Assembly: GCA_023935145.1 (NCBI GenBank) | Contig: CM043700.1 | Location: forward strand, 138,907,328-138,971,327 | DNA: 64,000 bases | Source: Bretschneidera sinensis | Taxonomy: Eukaryota > Streptophyta > Magnoliopsida > Brassicales > Akaniaceae | Reading direction: 5' to 3' | Shown here: positions 1 to 10,947 of the stretch, piece after piece | Position numbering within the stretch: position 1 is the stretch's first letter | Layout: each line of letters starts with the position of its first letter | Notes under the pieces: generated by a model | What the model saw: only the letters and a program-made list of their open reading frames with translations | What the model was told of the DNA's origin: nothing | Database searches by the model: none | Position numbers and translations under genes: made by a program

Positions 1-118
1 GATAACAAAACTAGTAGTTTATTCCATAATCAAATCTGTGTGAACTCAACATAAGCATGTGCTTATATAGGCACCAATCCTAAGCATACTTGGAAACAAA
101 TAAAAACATAATAATTCT

Positions 119-168
<50 letters not shown>

Positions 169-1520
169 TATAAAATTGACTAAATCTAAGTTTCCTAAAT
201 TTCCATCTCGAAGAATATTGCCATTACAACATAATCCCAAATAATAAATATTGTCTTTCCTATTCTACATCATTCTGTTCCACTTACAAAAAACTCAACC
301 ACGAGTTTTGTAGTGATGAAAGATCAGAGCTATAGATGACTTGGTGAAGACTTGAAAATTTTGAGCTATAGCATTCTCGATCGAACATAAGAAGGATATC
401 AAGAGGAGTTGTTCAAGAGCCACAATCAAGTGCAAGGGGACAAAATCAATGTAAGGAAAGTCACATGCAAAAACCTTACCCTCATTGTGGCTTTGGCCTT
501 GTTCGTTTTGAAGTGACTCAATACGTTTATCCTTACTATGAATGTTAGAACTTTCTTCAATGATTTGTTATGTCTTTTCAAAGTGTGTGTGGATTGGAGA
601 AACAACTTCAGACTCATCTTGAATGGAATCCTAATTGGTAGAAGTTTTGGTGAAAGCGGGTTCCTCTAATTGTGCTATTTACGAAAGGAGTTATAGCGTC
701 AAGAGGATTAGAGTTTCAAAGTTGGAATATGCGATCTCCAACTGGCAACAGTTGTCATAAATGCAACGACTATCAACCTCGGTTTCAGCCCAGATGGCAT
801 CTTGAGACAAGTTGTTTTGCACAAGCGCTTGAAAAATCCAATGAATTTAGGAGAAAACTAATTTTCTTGATATGACCAAAAGGACCAAAAATCTGATAGA
901 CCACATATTTTGTAATTGCATATAGTATATGATGAATAGTAATTAGAAGAATTCGACTCAACTCACTCATTCCTCAAAAGTGCCTCCAATTTGATGTAAA
1001 TAAAAAAAAAATGAACAGAAAAGGAAACATGTGATTTTTTTATTATTTTTTCTAATTTTTTCAATCTCTTTTTTTTTAGAAAATAGAAACTACAAAAATA
1101 AAATTTGTAAATAAAAAAATCGCAAAACACTATTCATAAACACTGTTCATCAGCTACGTAGCGACGACACTGTTCACAGCACAAAAAATTATAGATAGAG
1201 TCAGGAATGTAGGACCTTTTGGCGCTGATACCACTTTGATTTAGGACATATTAGTAGAAAGAGAAGCAGATTGAGAAAAGGGAGAAACAATAGAAAATCA
1301 AGATATTAGATAGGGAGAATATAGATCAGACATAAGATAGATAAACAAAAGGGAGAACAGAGAAACTAAAGGGACAAAAGATAACAAAACTAGTAGTTTA
1401 TTCCATAATCCAGTCTGTCTAAACTCAAGATAAGCAGTTGCTTATATAGACACCGATCCTAAGCACATTAGAAAACAAATTCCAACATAATAGGAGACAA
1501 ATCAAAACATAATGACATTA
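1..1520 (-). mobile_element. Non-autonomous LTR retrotransposon remnant (copy 1)
   Basis: Read on the minus strand. LTR-a ends at 269 with the same CTACA end as the complete copy at 11366. A purine-rich tract (minus strand) follows, then about 950 bp with no recognisable gag or pol. The complement of an initiator Met-tRNA primer site is at 1221-1233 and LTR-b starts at 1240. LTR-b fades near 1510, so it is truncated. Residues 126-172 are a TA microsatellite inside LTR-a. Lack of any pol domain suggests a TRIM/LARD-type element moved in trans. Confidence 0.6.
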
Positions 1521-1559
1521 CCCTAAATTTGAATAATAATGTAAAATAAATCTATAATA

Positions 1560-1900
1560 CATAAAATGCATTGAATAAACTAAATAAAATAAGTGAGAGA
1601 GAGAAAAATGAGGTTACCCAAAGTGGTGGAGGAGGAGGAGTGTGGTAGGGGCGCAGCAGTGCAGTGGTGGCAACAAGGAAATAGAAGGAAGGAGAGAAAG
1701 GGATGAATGAAAAGAGAGAAGAAGATGAAGAAGAAGAAGGAAGAAGAGAGGAGTGCAGGAAAGAGAGAGAAAGAAAGTAATTTGTGGTGGCGGGAGATAG
1801 AGAGAGATTAATGGTGGAAAGAGGGGCAAAGAAAGTGACTTATGGGGGAGAGAGATCGAGAGAGATTTTAACAGTGGAGAGAGGGGCAAAAATCACGAAA
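1560..1900. repeat. Purine-rich GA low-complexity tract
   Basis: A long GA-rich run on the plus strand, repeated at 12690-13150 in unit 2. The open frames across it are low-complexity artefacts rich in Ser, Leu and Pro. Confidence 0.7.
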
Positions 1901-1929
1901 AAATGAGGCAAAAAGGGGGTTGTTCGCGT

Positions 1930-2310
1930 GATAGGGATTTAACACTATCATCGATGGATAAGTTGTCCATCATAGTGATAGCGTTAAATCTGTCGGTGAC
2001 AGGATATTCAGTATTTTATTATAATTATAATTATTCATATATTTTCATCGACGACATTAGTTATGTTGGTGATGAGTATTTTTACTTTGATTTTTTAAAA
2101 AAAACAATTTCAAATTCATAAAATTTTAACAATGACAACAATACAATATTTATCGATGGAATAGTCTGTCGACTATATAGTATTTTGCCTTATCAATGGG
2201 AGACAAGTGTTTCTCAAAGATAGTTTGTCGTAGAAAACAACCATCACTGACAAATACTTGTCCATAGGTGATAGGCCATTGGTGAAAACTTTCTTTTTTT
2301 TCTTGTAGTG
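1930..2310 (-). mobile_element. CACTA-like transposon end (fragment)
   Basis: Read from 2310 on the minus strand, the sequence begins CACTACAAGAAAA, the usual terminus of plant CACTA (En/Spm) elements. It is followed by repeated short subterminal motifs such as CATCGATGG and CCATCACTGAC. No matching opposite terminus was found, so this is probably one end only. The same fragment is at about 13160-13540 in unit 2. Confidence 0.45.
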
Positions 2311-3277
2311 ATTTGATACTTTTAAAATTTTTTTTGTAATATTAAATATCTTATATGAAAAAAAAACAGAATTCAAGAATCTAATCCGGTCAACTCAATC
2401 AAACCCAACATATTTGAGCCCTATTCGATTTCACACACCAATCTGAACGTAACATTGAGCTCAATTCGAGTTTTCCGGTTTGAGATTTATGTAATTCGAC
2501 GTGGGTTGGGCAGCCTTAGAGTTAAAAAATTATATTATGAGTTGAACTAGGGTTGACTTCTAACCATACTCAATTTAATCATGCACACTTATAGGGTCAC
2601 AATGTCTCAAGTTCAATTCCCACAAATATGTATGTTGGTTGTTCAATTATGTATTGATCACTTCACTTACTTTAGATGAATATTATGATGATATCGTGGG
2701 CTCTGAGTATATATTGTGATCAAATCAATCAATATAGTTGTATATAAAATCATTTCAATAAAAATAAAGAATATAAAAGTAAATGTATTTCAACTTTTTT
2801 TAAGGCTGCGACATATATAGAAGTTCATTGATTGAAAGAAAAGTTTGAAAAATACTATTTATGGTTTCATGGAGTGCCAGATTCTCCAATATTGTAAACC
2901 TGCTGGGGTACCACTGTTCTCTGCAAATTAATTTTCCCAATTATTTCTACTATTTCCTTTCTTAATGTTTAAATAAACATATGTTAATCAACTGTAATTG
3001 GCCTTTATCTTATAATGTGATACAGACTTGAATTTACAAGTAAGATGAATTGCAAAGATTGATTGGAAAAGTAACAACGTAGTAAACCTTTATTATTCTG
3101 AGACAATTAATCATACATCTTTCTCCCTCTCTCGTGCGTACATAGATATATGCACAAGGACAGTTCCAAAACATGTGCTAATTTATTCGCCTTCTCAAAT
3201 CAAGAATAGACAAAAACAAAGACAGTACTTAACATATGTATTATTTAGCACGATGATGTAGGTTCCTCTCTCAATTC
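2311..3277. other. Intergenic, nothing recognised
   Basis: AT-rich DNA without a coding frame or repeat that I can identify. It is the 3' flank of the lipid-transfer pseudogene. The Copia target site of unit 2 corresponds to about 2345-2355 here, uninterrupted. Confidence 0.6.
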
Positions 3278-4233
3278 TCATGGAGTAGTGATACCTGCAA
3301 AAAAAAAAAAATTAAACAAGTCAACTAGAATATAAACTAAATTTTGGAGGATGCAGCAATGCATGCCATGATTTCTATCCATGAACGATATTGTTCAACT
3401 GATCAAGGAATTGGAGACTTTCAAATATTTGTCAAAATTCATTTGAATGGTAACTGTTAGGATTGGAGAATAGCAAATAAATCACATCTTTAAAGATATT
3501 GTTTGGTCCAACAGTAGTTTCACTTTATAGTTTACAAAACCGTTTTTGAAACAGTTTTTAACAAAATAATAATGTAGCTAGATCCTGTTTAAAGTGTAGT
3601 GAAAGCAGTTTTTCTAACTGCCTTTGTAGCTTGTTTACACCAGACTCATCTATAAAAGCAAGATTTTATTCAAGCTTGACAGCTTTGGGAGCTGAAGCAT
3701 ATAAGTTCAAGCTTTGTTTAAAAAGTTTAATCAGCTTATAACCCATTTGATAACCACACTTTTTTTACACAAAAAATATTGAGTTCAATTCTTTTCGTTT
3801 CGAGTAATCTTGACGTGTATATATAATCCGTCTTATATAATAATTGATAAAAGAAAAACGAAGATAGAGAGAGAGAGATCTTATATAATAATTGATAAAA
3901 GAAAAATAATGAGAGAGAGAGAGCTTACTACCACACTTGAAGTTCTAAGTCCTTCCACAACCTTCAATTTTCTTGATGGTACTTTTGACTCCAATTAGAG
4001 CAGCCAGCTGAGGGGTAACACAACAGGGCTCACGCACTCAACATGAGTGGCCCTAACGATTTGGCAACAGTTTGGTGAGGGTTTGCCCAAATATAACAGG
4101 CCTACATGCGTTAACAAGAACATCTCCTCTCCTCTTTACATTGGCTAGGGCTCATGTCCCCTCTTGCCATCGATACAACATTAACAAACACAAGCACCAA
4201 AATAAGCACTCCAGCCCATGAGCTTACCCTCAT
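3278..4233 (-). pseudogene. Lipid-transfer protein (DIR1-like nsLTP) pseudogene, unit 1
   Basis: The minus strand encodes a start Met at 4231-4233 and a signal-peptide-like stretch (SSWAGVLILVLVFV). Pieces of an eight-cysteine lipid-transfer protein follow: a CKEERR segment, NACRPVIFG, SPNCCQIVRATHVEC, and CVTPQLAALIGV with CGRT. These lie in different frames, so several frameshifts and an early stop (just after CKEERR) break it. One expected Cys reads as Ser. Exon 1 would end at 3932 before GTAGT. A 17-nt second exon at 3278-3294, after TTTGCAG, would supply the C-terminus ITTP and stop. The family binds lipids in the apoplast; this copy should make no functional protein. Confidence 0.72.
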
Positions 4234-5439
4234 TTCTCTTATTTTCTATCTGATTTTCTACTGGTAGATCTTTCTTACTACTTTTTCTGTGTGGCACTAA
4301 CACTAAACACCAAACCCTTTATATAATGCTTGGAAACACTGTTACATTACTTAAAAATCTTTTCGTTGCCTCGATGTTTTTCTTAAGTCTTCTTCTTTTT
4401 TTAATATTTCTATCTAGTTAGGTGGAAAGCATATACCAAGCAATTGGTAAAATTAAATTTGAAAAATTCAAGCCACTAGCTAGTGAAACATCATTACTTC
4501 ATACAACCTTTTCTTGTTCTTGAATTCATTTGGCAGACATGAGTGGTATATTAACGGAGTGGCAACATGGAGCCATTCATTTTTAATTAACATCATCTTT
4601 ATCCATACAATTCTGATGCTCGAGTAATAATTTCAAAAATAGAGTCATTCATTTTGAGGGCATGGCATGGCACAATCCTATTCATTGAGCCCTAATTTAG
4701 ATACCTGTTAAAATTGGATGGCCAACCCTTTTTTATATTAACAATCAAATATATGTCACTAATTCAATATGCCACTGTGATAAAACTTTTAAAATGTATA
4801 TATAAACACAATCTTTTTGAAAAAGCAATGTAAAGACTTGATATTAACTTTGGGATAAGTCATGATGATTTGATATTATATTAATGGATGGTTGAGTTAT
4901 TTTTTCTATAAAAATAGATAGTTGTGCGATTAATTATTCTAAAAACTTAAACTGATAAGAAAGACCTCAATTTTATCATTTTTATATATTTAAAAATAAT
5001 TTATTTTAACTTTTAGGTTTTTAAACTCAATTTTACCTAAATTAAAACATCTATAATTGGATAATTTATTAAAAAATTCAAATGCATAGAAGAGTTTTGT
5101 TTCCAAAATCCAATTATATAAAAAAGAAGATCGCAACAATTTATTATTGTTAGTTTCATCTAGCATAAAGGGAATTGAAACTTACATAAGAAAACATAAT
5201 CTTTACATATCTTGAAGAAAAAATTCGATTTAAACGTATTTTAAACTTCATTTGAATTCGTCTACCAATTTTGGTGAATACTACATAAATCTCTTTTATT
5301 CACTTTCTTGTGCATACAAGGAAGAGAAACCTCACATTAATAAAGAGGAAAGGGGGGAAGGAAAGAGAAGGCTTTGCATTAGCCATCCATTTGCACAACT
5401 CAGCACAAAGCTACACAACTAACAATAGCTACTTCTAAT
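4234..5439. other. Intergenic, nothing recognised
   Basis: AT-rich sequence upstream of the lipid-transfer pseudogene. I see no coding frame, RNA gene or terminal repeat. The equivalent in unit 2 is 24125-25330. Confidence 0.55.
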
Positions 5440-5560
5440 TCATATCTTCTAGCCTAGTGAATACTTTTTTGTTTTTTATGTAGGAGTCCATGGTTCGATC
5501 CACTCCTCGCCGATACTGCTGATCAAATTTTTTTTTTAAAAAAAAAAAAGAAAAAACAAG
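5440..5560 (+). mobile_element. tRNA-derived SINE-like repeat
   Basis: An A-box-like sequence (TAGCCTAGTGA, 5450-5460) and a good B box (GGTTCGATCC, 5492-5501) are about 40 bp apart, as in tRNA-derived SINEs. A T-rich then A-rich tail follows (about 5527-5560). It is not a tRNA gene: no cloverleaf can be drawn. The copy in unit 2 is at 25331-25450, with the B box changed to GGTTCGCTCC. Confidence 0.42.
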
Positions 5561-5610
5561 CTATTTCTACACTAATGAGTCTTCAGTAATCCTGTTTTGA
5601 ATAAAATGAT

Positions 5611-5907
5611 CTACACCTTTGGAGGCGGAAGCAACCATTTAGAACCTTGAATGTAGGCAAGAACGAGGAAGCGTTCTGCTTCATTATGAGATAGCTGACT
5701 TGTTTATACTTTTCGCTGGTATCACTACTCCATGAGAATCGATAATGGATCCTACTTCAATTGAATTAAATGTTAAGTATGGTATTAATTTGTTTTTTCA
5801 ACGTTAAAGCAATTATTTTTGTTAAAACAAGCAACAACCTTCTCATAGGAAGCGCTTGTCCTCTTTTTTTTCTTTTTTTTTTCCCCATCGGGCATTGGTG
5901 CAGTATT
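5611..5907 (-). pseudogene. Pectinesterase remnant, unit 1
   Basis: On the minus strand, 5611-5697 encodes the family C-terminus ([20 protein letters not shown] then KV and stop), matching the last exon of the intact gene downstream. At about 5846-5907 is a decayed relic of the start of exon 2 (splice AG, then a run matching APMPDG, ending in a T-rich expansion). Everything between and upstream is gone. A 22-nt piece at 5718-5739 matches the lipid-transfer exon 2 in the opposite orientation. The relic implies an older third pectinesterase here before the unit duplicated. Confidence 0.7.
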
Positions 5908-6184
5908 CTAACCCCAAAAAATCAACATACCAATCATGTAATGAAATCAAAATCATATTGAATAGTATGAATTTAGTTTTTAAATAATTTTGGTTTGTCT
6001 CAACGTACCAATCATGTTCTAAAAGAAAGTTAAATTCCATTTTTGGTCCACCTATTTTGGTTTACCAAGTTGGCTTAGACTAATTAGCCAGCTAAACAGA
6101 TCAACTACTGTTAATCCAGCGTTTGTATGTTGAATCTTACTCCAGTATAGTTGTCTGTTTTAAATTGCTTTATTTGTCTGTCTA

Positions 6185-6358
6185 CCCTATGCAGTGATAC
6201 CATTCGCACATTGGTAATATGAGGAGCTCAAGTGGTAATTCCAAGGAACTTGAGTTGTTACACAACACATTGGTAAGTTCCTTAGAATTACCACTCGAGT
6301 TCCTTGAAATTACCACTTGAGTTCTTCGTATTCCCAATGGTGGTAACATTGCATAGGG
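6185..6358. mobile_element. Small MITE with TA target duplication, unit 1
   Basis: 174 bp whose ends are inverted repeats: CCCTATGCAGTGATACC at the left against GGTAACATTGCATAGGG at the right. TA flanks both sides (6183-6184, 6359-6360). The interior is also mostly inverted-repeat (ACTTGAG and GTGGTAATT motifs), so the transcript could fold into one hairpin. The TA duplication suggests a mariner/Stowaway-type transposase acting in trans. It has no coding capacity. Confidence 0.68.
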
Positions 6359-6456
6359 TAAGGAATATCCAATAATTTCTTTTAATTTTGGGTCTTTAAT
6401 TGACTAGATCAAGGTTACTTTTGTCTTTTTTTTTTTTTTTTTTTTCGATTAAGTGC

Positions 6457-6588
6457 TTCCATATTCGTAGGGCTGTTAATTTTGTGGCTCGTTTTAATCA
6501 GTCAATTACTGATGTTTGTATCAGGATGAGGCCGGAGACTCCACTTCAAGATGTTCCTCTCGTTCTTAAGGATTTCTTCACAATTTAA
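6457..6588 (+). pseudogene. Possible LINE RNase H C-terminal fragment
   Basis: A short frame reading HIRRAVNFVARFNQ and ending at a stop at 6586-6588 resembles the C-terminal part of plant LINE-type RNase H domains, after a poly-T run. The match is by eye only. Unit 2 has the same piece near 26310-26443. Confidence 0.28.
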
Positions 6589-7111
6589 TACAATTTTCTT
6601 TATCATTTATATTGACAGCCTCATTGATTCTTCTCATGAAAATTGGAGTTCCACTGGATTAAAGGAACAAAATAATTAGGCGAAGAGGGATCAAAGTTAG
6701 CTCGGGATGTTGGTAACGTGAGACATGACAACACAAATTAAATTGTTAAATTGAGCCGACAATTTACGTGATAAGCCAAACTACTTAAATAGGAATTTCT
6801 CTAACATCGAAGGATTCGTTATATATTGACAAGACAGGTAGTCTTTTCTTGTTATTATTACAAACAACAACCACTTGTAAACGATACAATATTACAAAGA
6901 TTCAGAGAGATCATCAAATTGATCAACAACCAAAAAGAATCACATCAATAATCATGAAATAAGGTACATACATTGAAAATATTTGATTTAATTTATTAAT
7001 CTCGCAGGAATAATTGATTTCTTGCACCAATTTGGTTAAAAAGACGGATAAGGCTTTCTATTAGCCATGCGAGTACACACCGCAGACCATTTATTCTTCT
7101 AAAAAACTTAT
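6589..7111. other. 3' flank of pectinesterase A
   Basis: AT-rich DNA downstream of the pectinesterase stop codon. No other feature seen. Confidence 0.5.
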
Positions 7112-9321
7112 TTACACCTTTGGAGGAGGAAGCAGCCATTTGGAACCCTGAATATAGCCAAGAACAAGGAAGGGTTCGGCATCTTGATCACTTAGCTGCT
7201 TGGTGTTTTTATCCCGACTGTTGACACTTGACATTGGTCCCGAGTTTTTGTATTCTCCGAAAAGGACCGCACTGCAATACCAAAAGTATATTCACCGTTT
7301 ATTTTTCAAATGTAATAAAAAAATATATAATACTCGTACTATTTTTTTGTCTCAACTGATATGTCACAGTTGATTTTAAAAAACAACTTTGATTATATTT
7401 TTTTTATAAATATACTATTGAATTAAAATTAAAATTTTATGAATGCGTGTTTATAAAATAAATTTTTTAAAAAAAATTTTGATCATTTTATTAATTTAAA
7501 ATTAAATAAATTAATCACGTGATTGAATAAATAGTGCAGGATGACAAATAAATTGGGATAGAAAAGAATATCTAACAGAAACTTTGGTTGTCAGCATGGA
7601 TATTCATTAAAATGGAAAATTGATTTTTAGGATGGATTAATTACTACCTTTTGCCTTCAGGTTTGAAGTCATTGATCCATCCAGTAGGATCGACAACGCT
7701 GCTCATCTCGCTATAGGCGTAGACTACCTTGGGAGCAGGCATCCATGCCCTGCCCAATAATGCCCCTGTTCCTGCCCCGGTTATGCTGCAATGTACAAAC
7801 GAGTATCCAGTGTCCTCTGAAGAAGTTTTCCCTGCGTGTGCTGTTATCACCCTCTTCCCATCTTGTCCCACTATGTGTAATTCCGTATCCTGTATAATAA
7901 CATTTACCCACATTTTACTGGAAGAAAAATTATTGAAATGTGGTGAAATTTGATTTTGGAGGTAAAAATTTTGGATTTTTGTAACATAATTACGTACCAA
8001 ATATAAGGACTTTCCACTTCCAAAAATAAAATCGAAGGTTCCTTCAATGTAACAATCCTTGAAAAAATGGTTGCCTTTATCATCGCATATTGTGTCTTGA
8101 AACCCGATAAATTTGCAGTTATAGAATGCAGATTTGTCACCAGATATCCTGACTGCAAGTGCTTGTGCTCCTACTGTTTTCCCATCCGGCATTGGTGCAG
8201 AATTCTAAGCCCAAGAAATCCGCAAAACATGTTAGTCAGCAAATTTAAACAAATTAGAATTCAATTCAATATAATTCTGATCCAATTTCAGGTTTCAATA
8301 AATGCACCAAACATACTTTTGATGCAAAATAAATAAATAAAACAGATTCATTAATCAAAGATACATGAGTGATATTTGCTTAAAGTTGATTCATAGGGGA
8401 GAAATAAAAGCTACATAACAAGTGGTCCATCTTACCATTAAATGGAATAAAAAGAAAGTGAAAAAAAAGATGTTTTATTTTCATTCAAATGTGAGATAGA
8501 CTTTTGTACAATGTATGTTTCATGCACCCGAGCTAGATAAGAAATTTTCATCACAGAGATATGCGTTATAGGTCTTAACCAACCATAATCTATCTTGTCA
8601 GCAAAAAATATGGAACAAAAGGTTGACATAGCATATTGTGGTTGGTCAAGATCTATAAAATATGTCCTACATTCTTGTCAGATGAAGAGAGATAAGATAT
8701 GTTTTTCTCTTTCTCTCTTTATAGTACGGTGGAGAGATAAGATATCTTTAACCCATACATGAAAATTTCTATGAATGAGATCTAAGCACGAACTTTATCA
8801 TGAAGACAAACACTTACCACAATTGCAAGATTAACAGCCATGAAGTAATCAGACTCCGCAATAAGAGTAGCACTGTCCACGGTTCCATACTTAGCTGCTG
8901 TACCGTCAAATGTCAAGTTTGTCACACCATTTGGTTCACCGTATAACGTAACAAAGGGCTTAGTTCGATCAATAGTGACCTTCTCTTTGTAAGTACCAGC
9001 TCCAAGAGAAACAATTACACGCTTCGTGTTCCCTGATGGTATACTCTTAATAGCGTCATTTATCGTCTTAAAATCTCCACTCCCATCTGTTCTAACCTTA
9101 ATCACATGAGCCCCAGCTTCTGCTGCTTCCAAGTTGGGGTCAAGGGTACCGTTTCTGTCAGAGGCAGGCTTAATGTTGGCATTGAACCAAGTGTTTACTT
9201 CGGACTTTTGAGGTGGAACTGGTGTTTTATCATCTGAGATAACAATGGGAGCTGTGATTAGAATTGCAAAGATAACCACAATGAAAGCAATTTGTGTCAT
9301 TTTTAATGTAAATGAGGCCAT
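7112..9321 (-). CDS. PPME1-like: Pectinesterase (pectin methylesterase), PPME1-like, copy A
   Basis: Demethylesterifies cell-wall homogalacturonan; relatives such as Arabidopsis PPME1 act in pollen-tube walls. Exons (minus strand): 8818-9321, 7998-8204, 7648-7889, 7112-7271. All introns are GT-AG and the joined frame is open for 370 codons, close to the length of PPME1. Residues 1-29 form a signal peptide. There is no long N-terminal PMEI pro-domain, as expected for this subgroup. Catalytic signatures of the family are present: GAQAL (Q182), GFQDT (Q204, D205), DFIFG (D226) and LGRAW (R284, W286). The start is the first Met before the signal peptide, about 54 bp downstream of a TATAAAA box. 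It looks functional. A near-identical copy lies in unit 2 and a decayed one at 5611-5907. Confidence 0.95.
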
Positions 9322-9374
9322 ATATATTATTTGTGATCAGTTTTTGGTGATTAAGTTTGTGTCAGGTTGAATGA

Positions 9375-9381
9375 TTTTATA
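9375..9381 (-). promoter_or_regulatory. TATA box of pectinesterase A
   Basis: TATAAAA on the minus strand, 54 bp upstream of the start codon. A second TATA-like run (CTATATATATG, 9396-9406) lies just upstream. The second run is altered in copy B. Confidence 0.6.
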
Positions 9382-9409
9382 AGGCACTAGTGAGACATAT
9401 ATATAGAGA

Positions 9410-10400
9410 AGACTGAAAATGTGAGACGCAGAGAGATCCTGGCACAGCCTTATGTTTCTTGTTTGTTCTTTCCTTTTGTTAGGATTTGACCCTTTTGACC
9501 CGTTGGTCGATAATTTACAGTGGTCAGCAGATTAAGATATTTTAAGGTTACAAAACAGTGGTGTTCTATGACGGGGATTGATATCCAAATAATCAAGAGT
9601 GGTGTTATTCAAACACCCTCTTAAATATCCAATTTTGATATTTTTAAAAACTTGAATTTTGATACTTTAAAAACTTTAAGGGTAATTATTTTTCAAGTTT
9701 CCAAACAATTACAATTGAGTTATCCAGAGTGTCAAATTAAGTGTCCAAAAGTTGTGCTTAAGAATCTTTATTCAATAATCAAATATAGTGGGTTCTCTTA
9801 ATTAATATACTATACCGTACGTAGCTACACCCACATTATGTACTAAATTTATCATATGACATTGATTACTAATTAATCAATGAATGATTTTATTAATACA
9901 TAGTTATTAATTTTAAACTTTTGTTTTTGTATGTTAATGTCACCGATACTTTTTATTTAATAGAATAATACATTAAAAATATATTTTTTTGTACCGTGTC
10001 TATTTCGATGATTTTAAATTTTCACATTCCATTTAAAATTACAATTACCAATCACTACAATAATTTTTTGCAATAGTATTTCCCACAGATCTTTTGATGA
10101 CAGCACATTCTCAGCACTTTTGGCACCAACACAACTACAACACTCCCAAATGAACCCTAAGTTTGGTTTGAACTATGAAGGGAGGTCAGGTTGTTTTATT
10201 TTATAGGGCAATGACAGATATTTATAGAAGCCTGCGTTTGTTATTAATTTCCTTTTGTTAGGAATTGACCCCAACCGTTTGACTCGTTAACTGACATTAA
10301 TATTTAATATTGTCATTTAGCAAATTTATAATGTACTAAATTGAACATATCATATGTTTCAAAACCCGATCCGTATGCAGTGATCATGAAGCTGATATAA
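9410..10400. other. Upstream region of pectinesterase A
   Basis: About 1 kb of AT-rich DNA that should contain the promoter. No coding frame or transposon end recognised. Unit 2 (29260-30300) is nearly identical apart from about 50 extra bases near 29905-29955. Confidence 0.5.
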
Positions 10401-10404
10401 TTTT

Positions 10405-10640
10405 GAAGCTAGCTATGGAGTTTGCCGCGGCTTCTCATAAGGCTATTATCAAGCCTCCAAGGACTGAACTTCTCAATGGATGGAGAGTAAGCCTCCAAAT
10501 GGGTGGATTAAGGTGAATACTGATGGCAGCCTGAAAATTATGTGGTTGAAATTGGAGGAATTCTTCGTGATGAGCAAGGAGGATGGATTCTTGGATTTTC
10601 TGGTAATGTAGGACAATCTCCGACCAGGTTCGGAATCAAG
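10405..10640 (+). pseudogene. LINE-type RNase H remnant, unit 1
   Basis: Plus-strand pieces read NGWIKVNTDGSLK and, in another frame, GGILRDEQGGWILGFSGN. Both are hallmarks of the RNase H domain (first catalytic Asp in the NTDGS motif) found at the C-terminus of plant non-LTR retrotransposons. A frameshift lies between the two blocks, and neither a reverse transcriptase nor a poly-A tail is nearby. It is a dead fragment, repeated in unit 2 at 30310-30560. Confidence 0.65.
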
Positions 10641-10947
10641 GGCCTCCTGTTGTTGTTAATCTTCTAAGGGATGATTTGCTTTGGGTTTCATGGCAGGAAG
10701 ATCGTTATCTGGTGGGTTTGCCACTCCAACAAACCAAAAATAAATAAATAAAATTTAAAGAATTTTTTTACAATTAAATGTACGCTAAAATGTTTATAAA
10801 ATGGATGAGTCAAAATGTTTAGGATTACGCTAAATTGTTTACAATTTAATCATCCACAAATATTTTTGTTCACGGTATAGAAAACAGTTTTTTTAATACC
10901 AAAATCTGATTTAAGGGATAGATAGAGATAGGAATGCAGGATCTTTC

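Noticed and set aside
1614..1889. Minus-strand frame rich in Leu, Ser and Pro, and its duplicates near 12679-13023
   Set aside because: It is translation of a GA-rich low-complexity tract.
5440..5560. tRNA gene suggested by A-box and B-box sequences
   Set aside because: No cloverleaf or anticodon arm can be formed; it fits a SINE relic better.
7711..8158. Extra frames overlapping pectinesterase exons 2 and 3 (and in copy B)
   Set aside because: They are shadows of the real exons or run into introns; splice sites and catalytic motifs fix the true frame.
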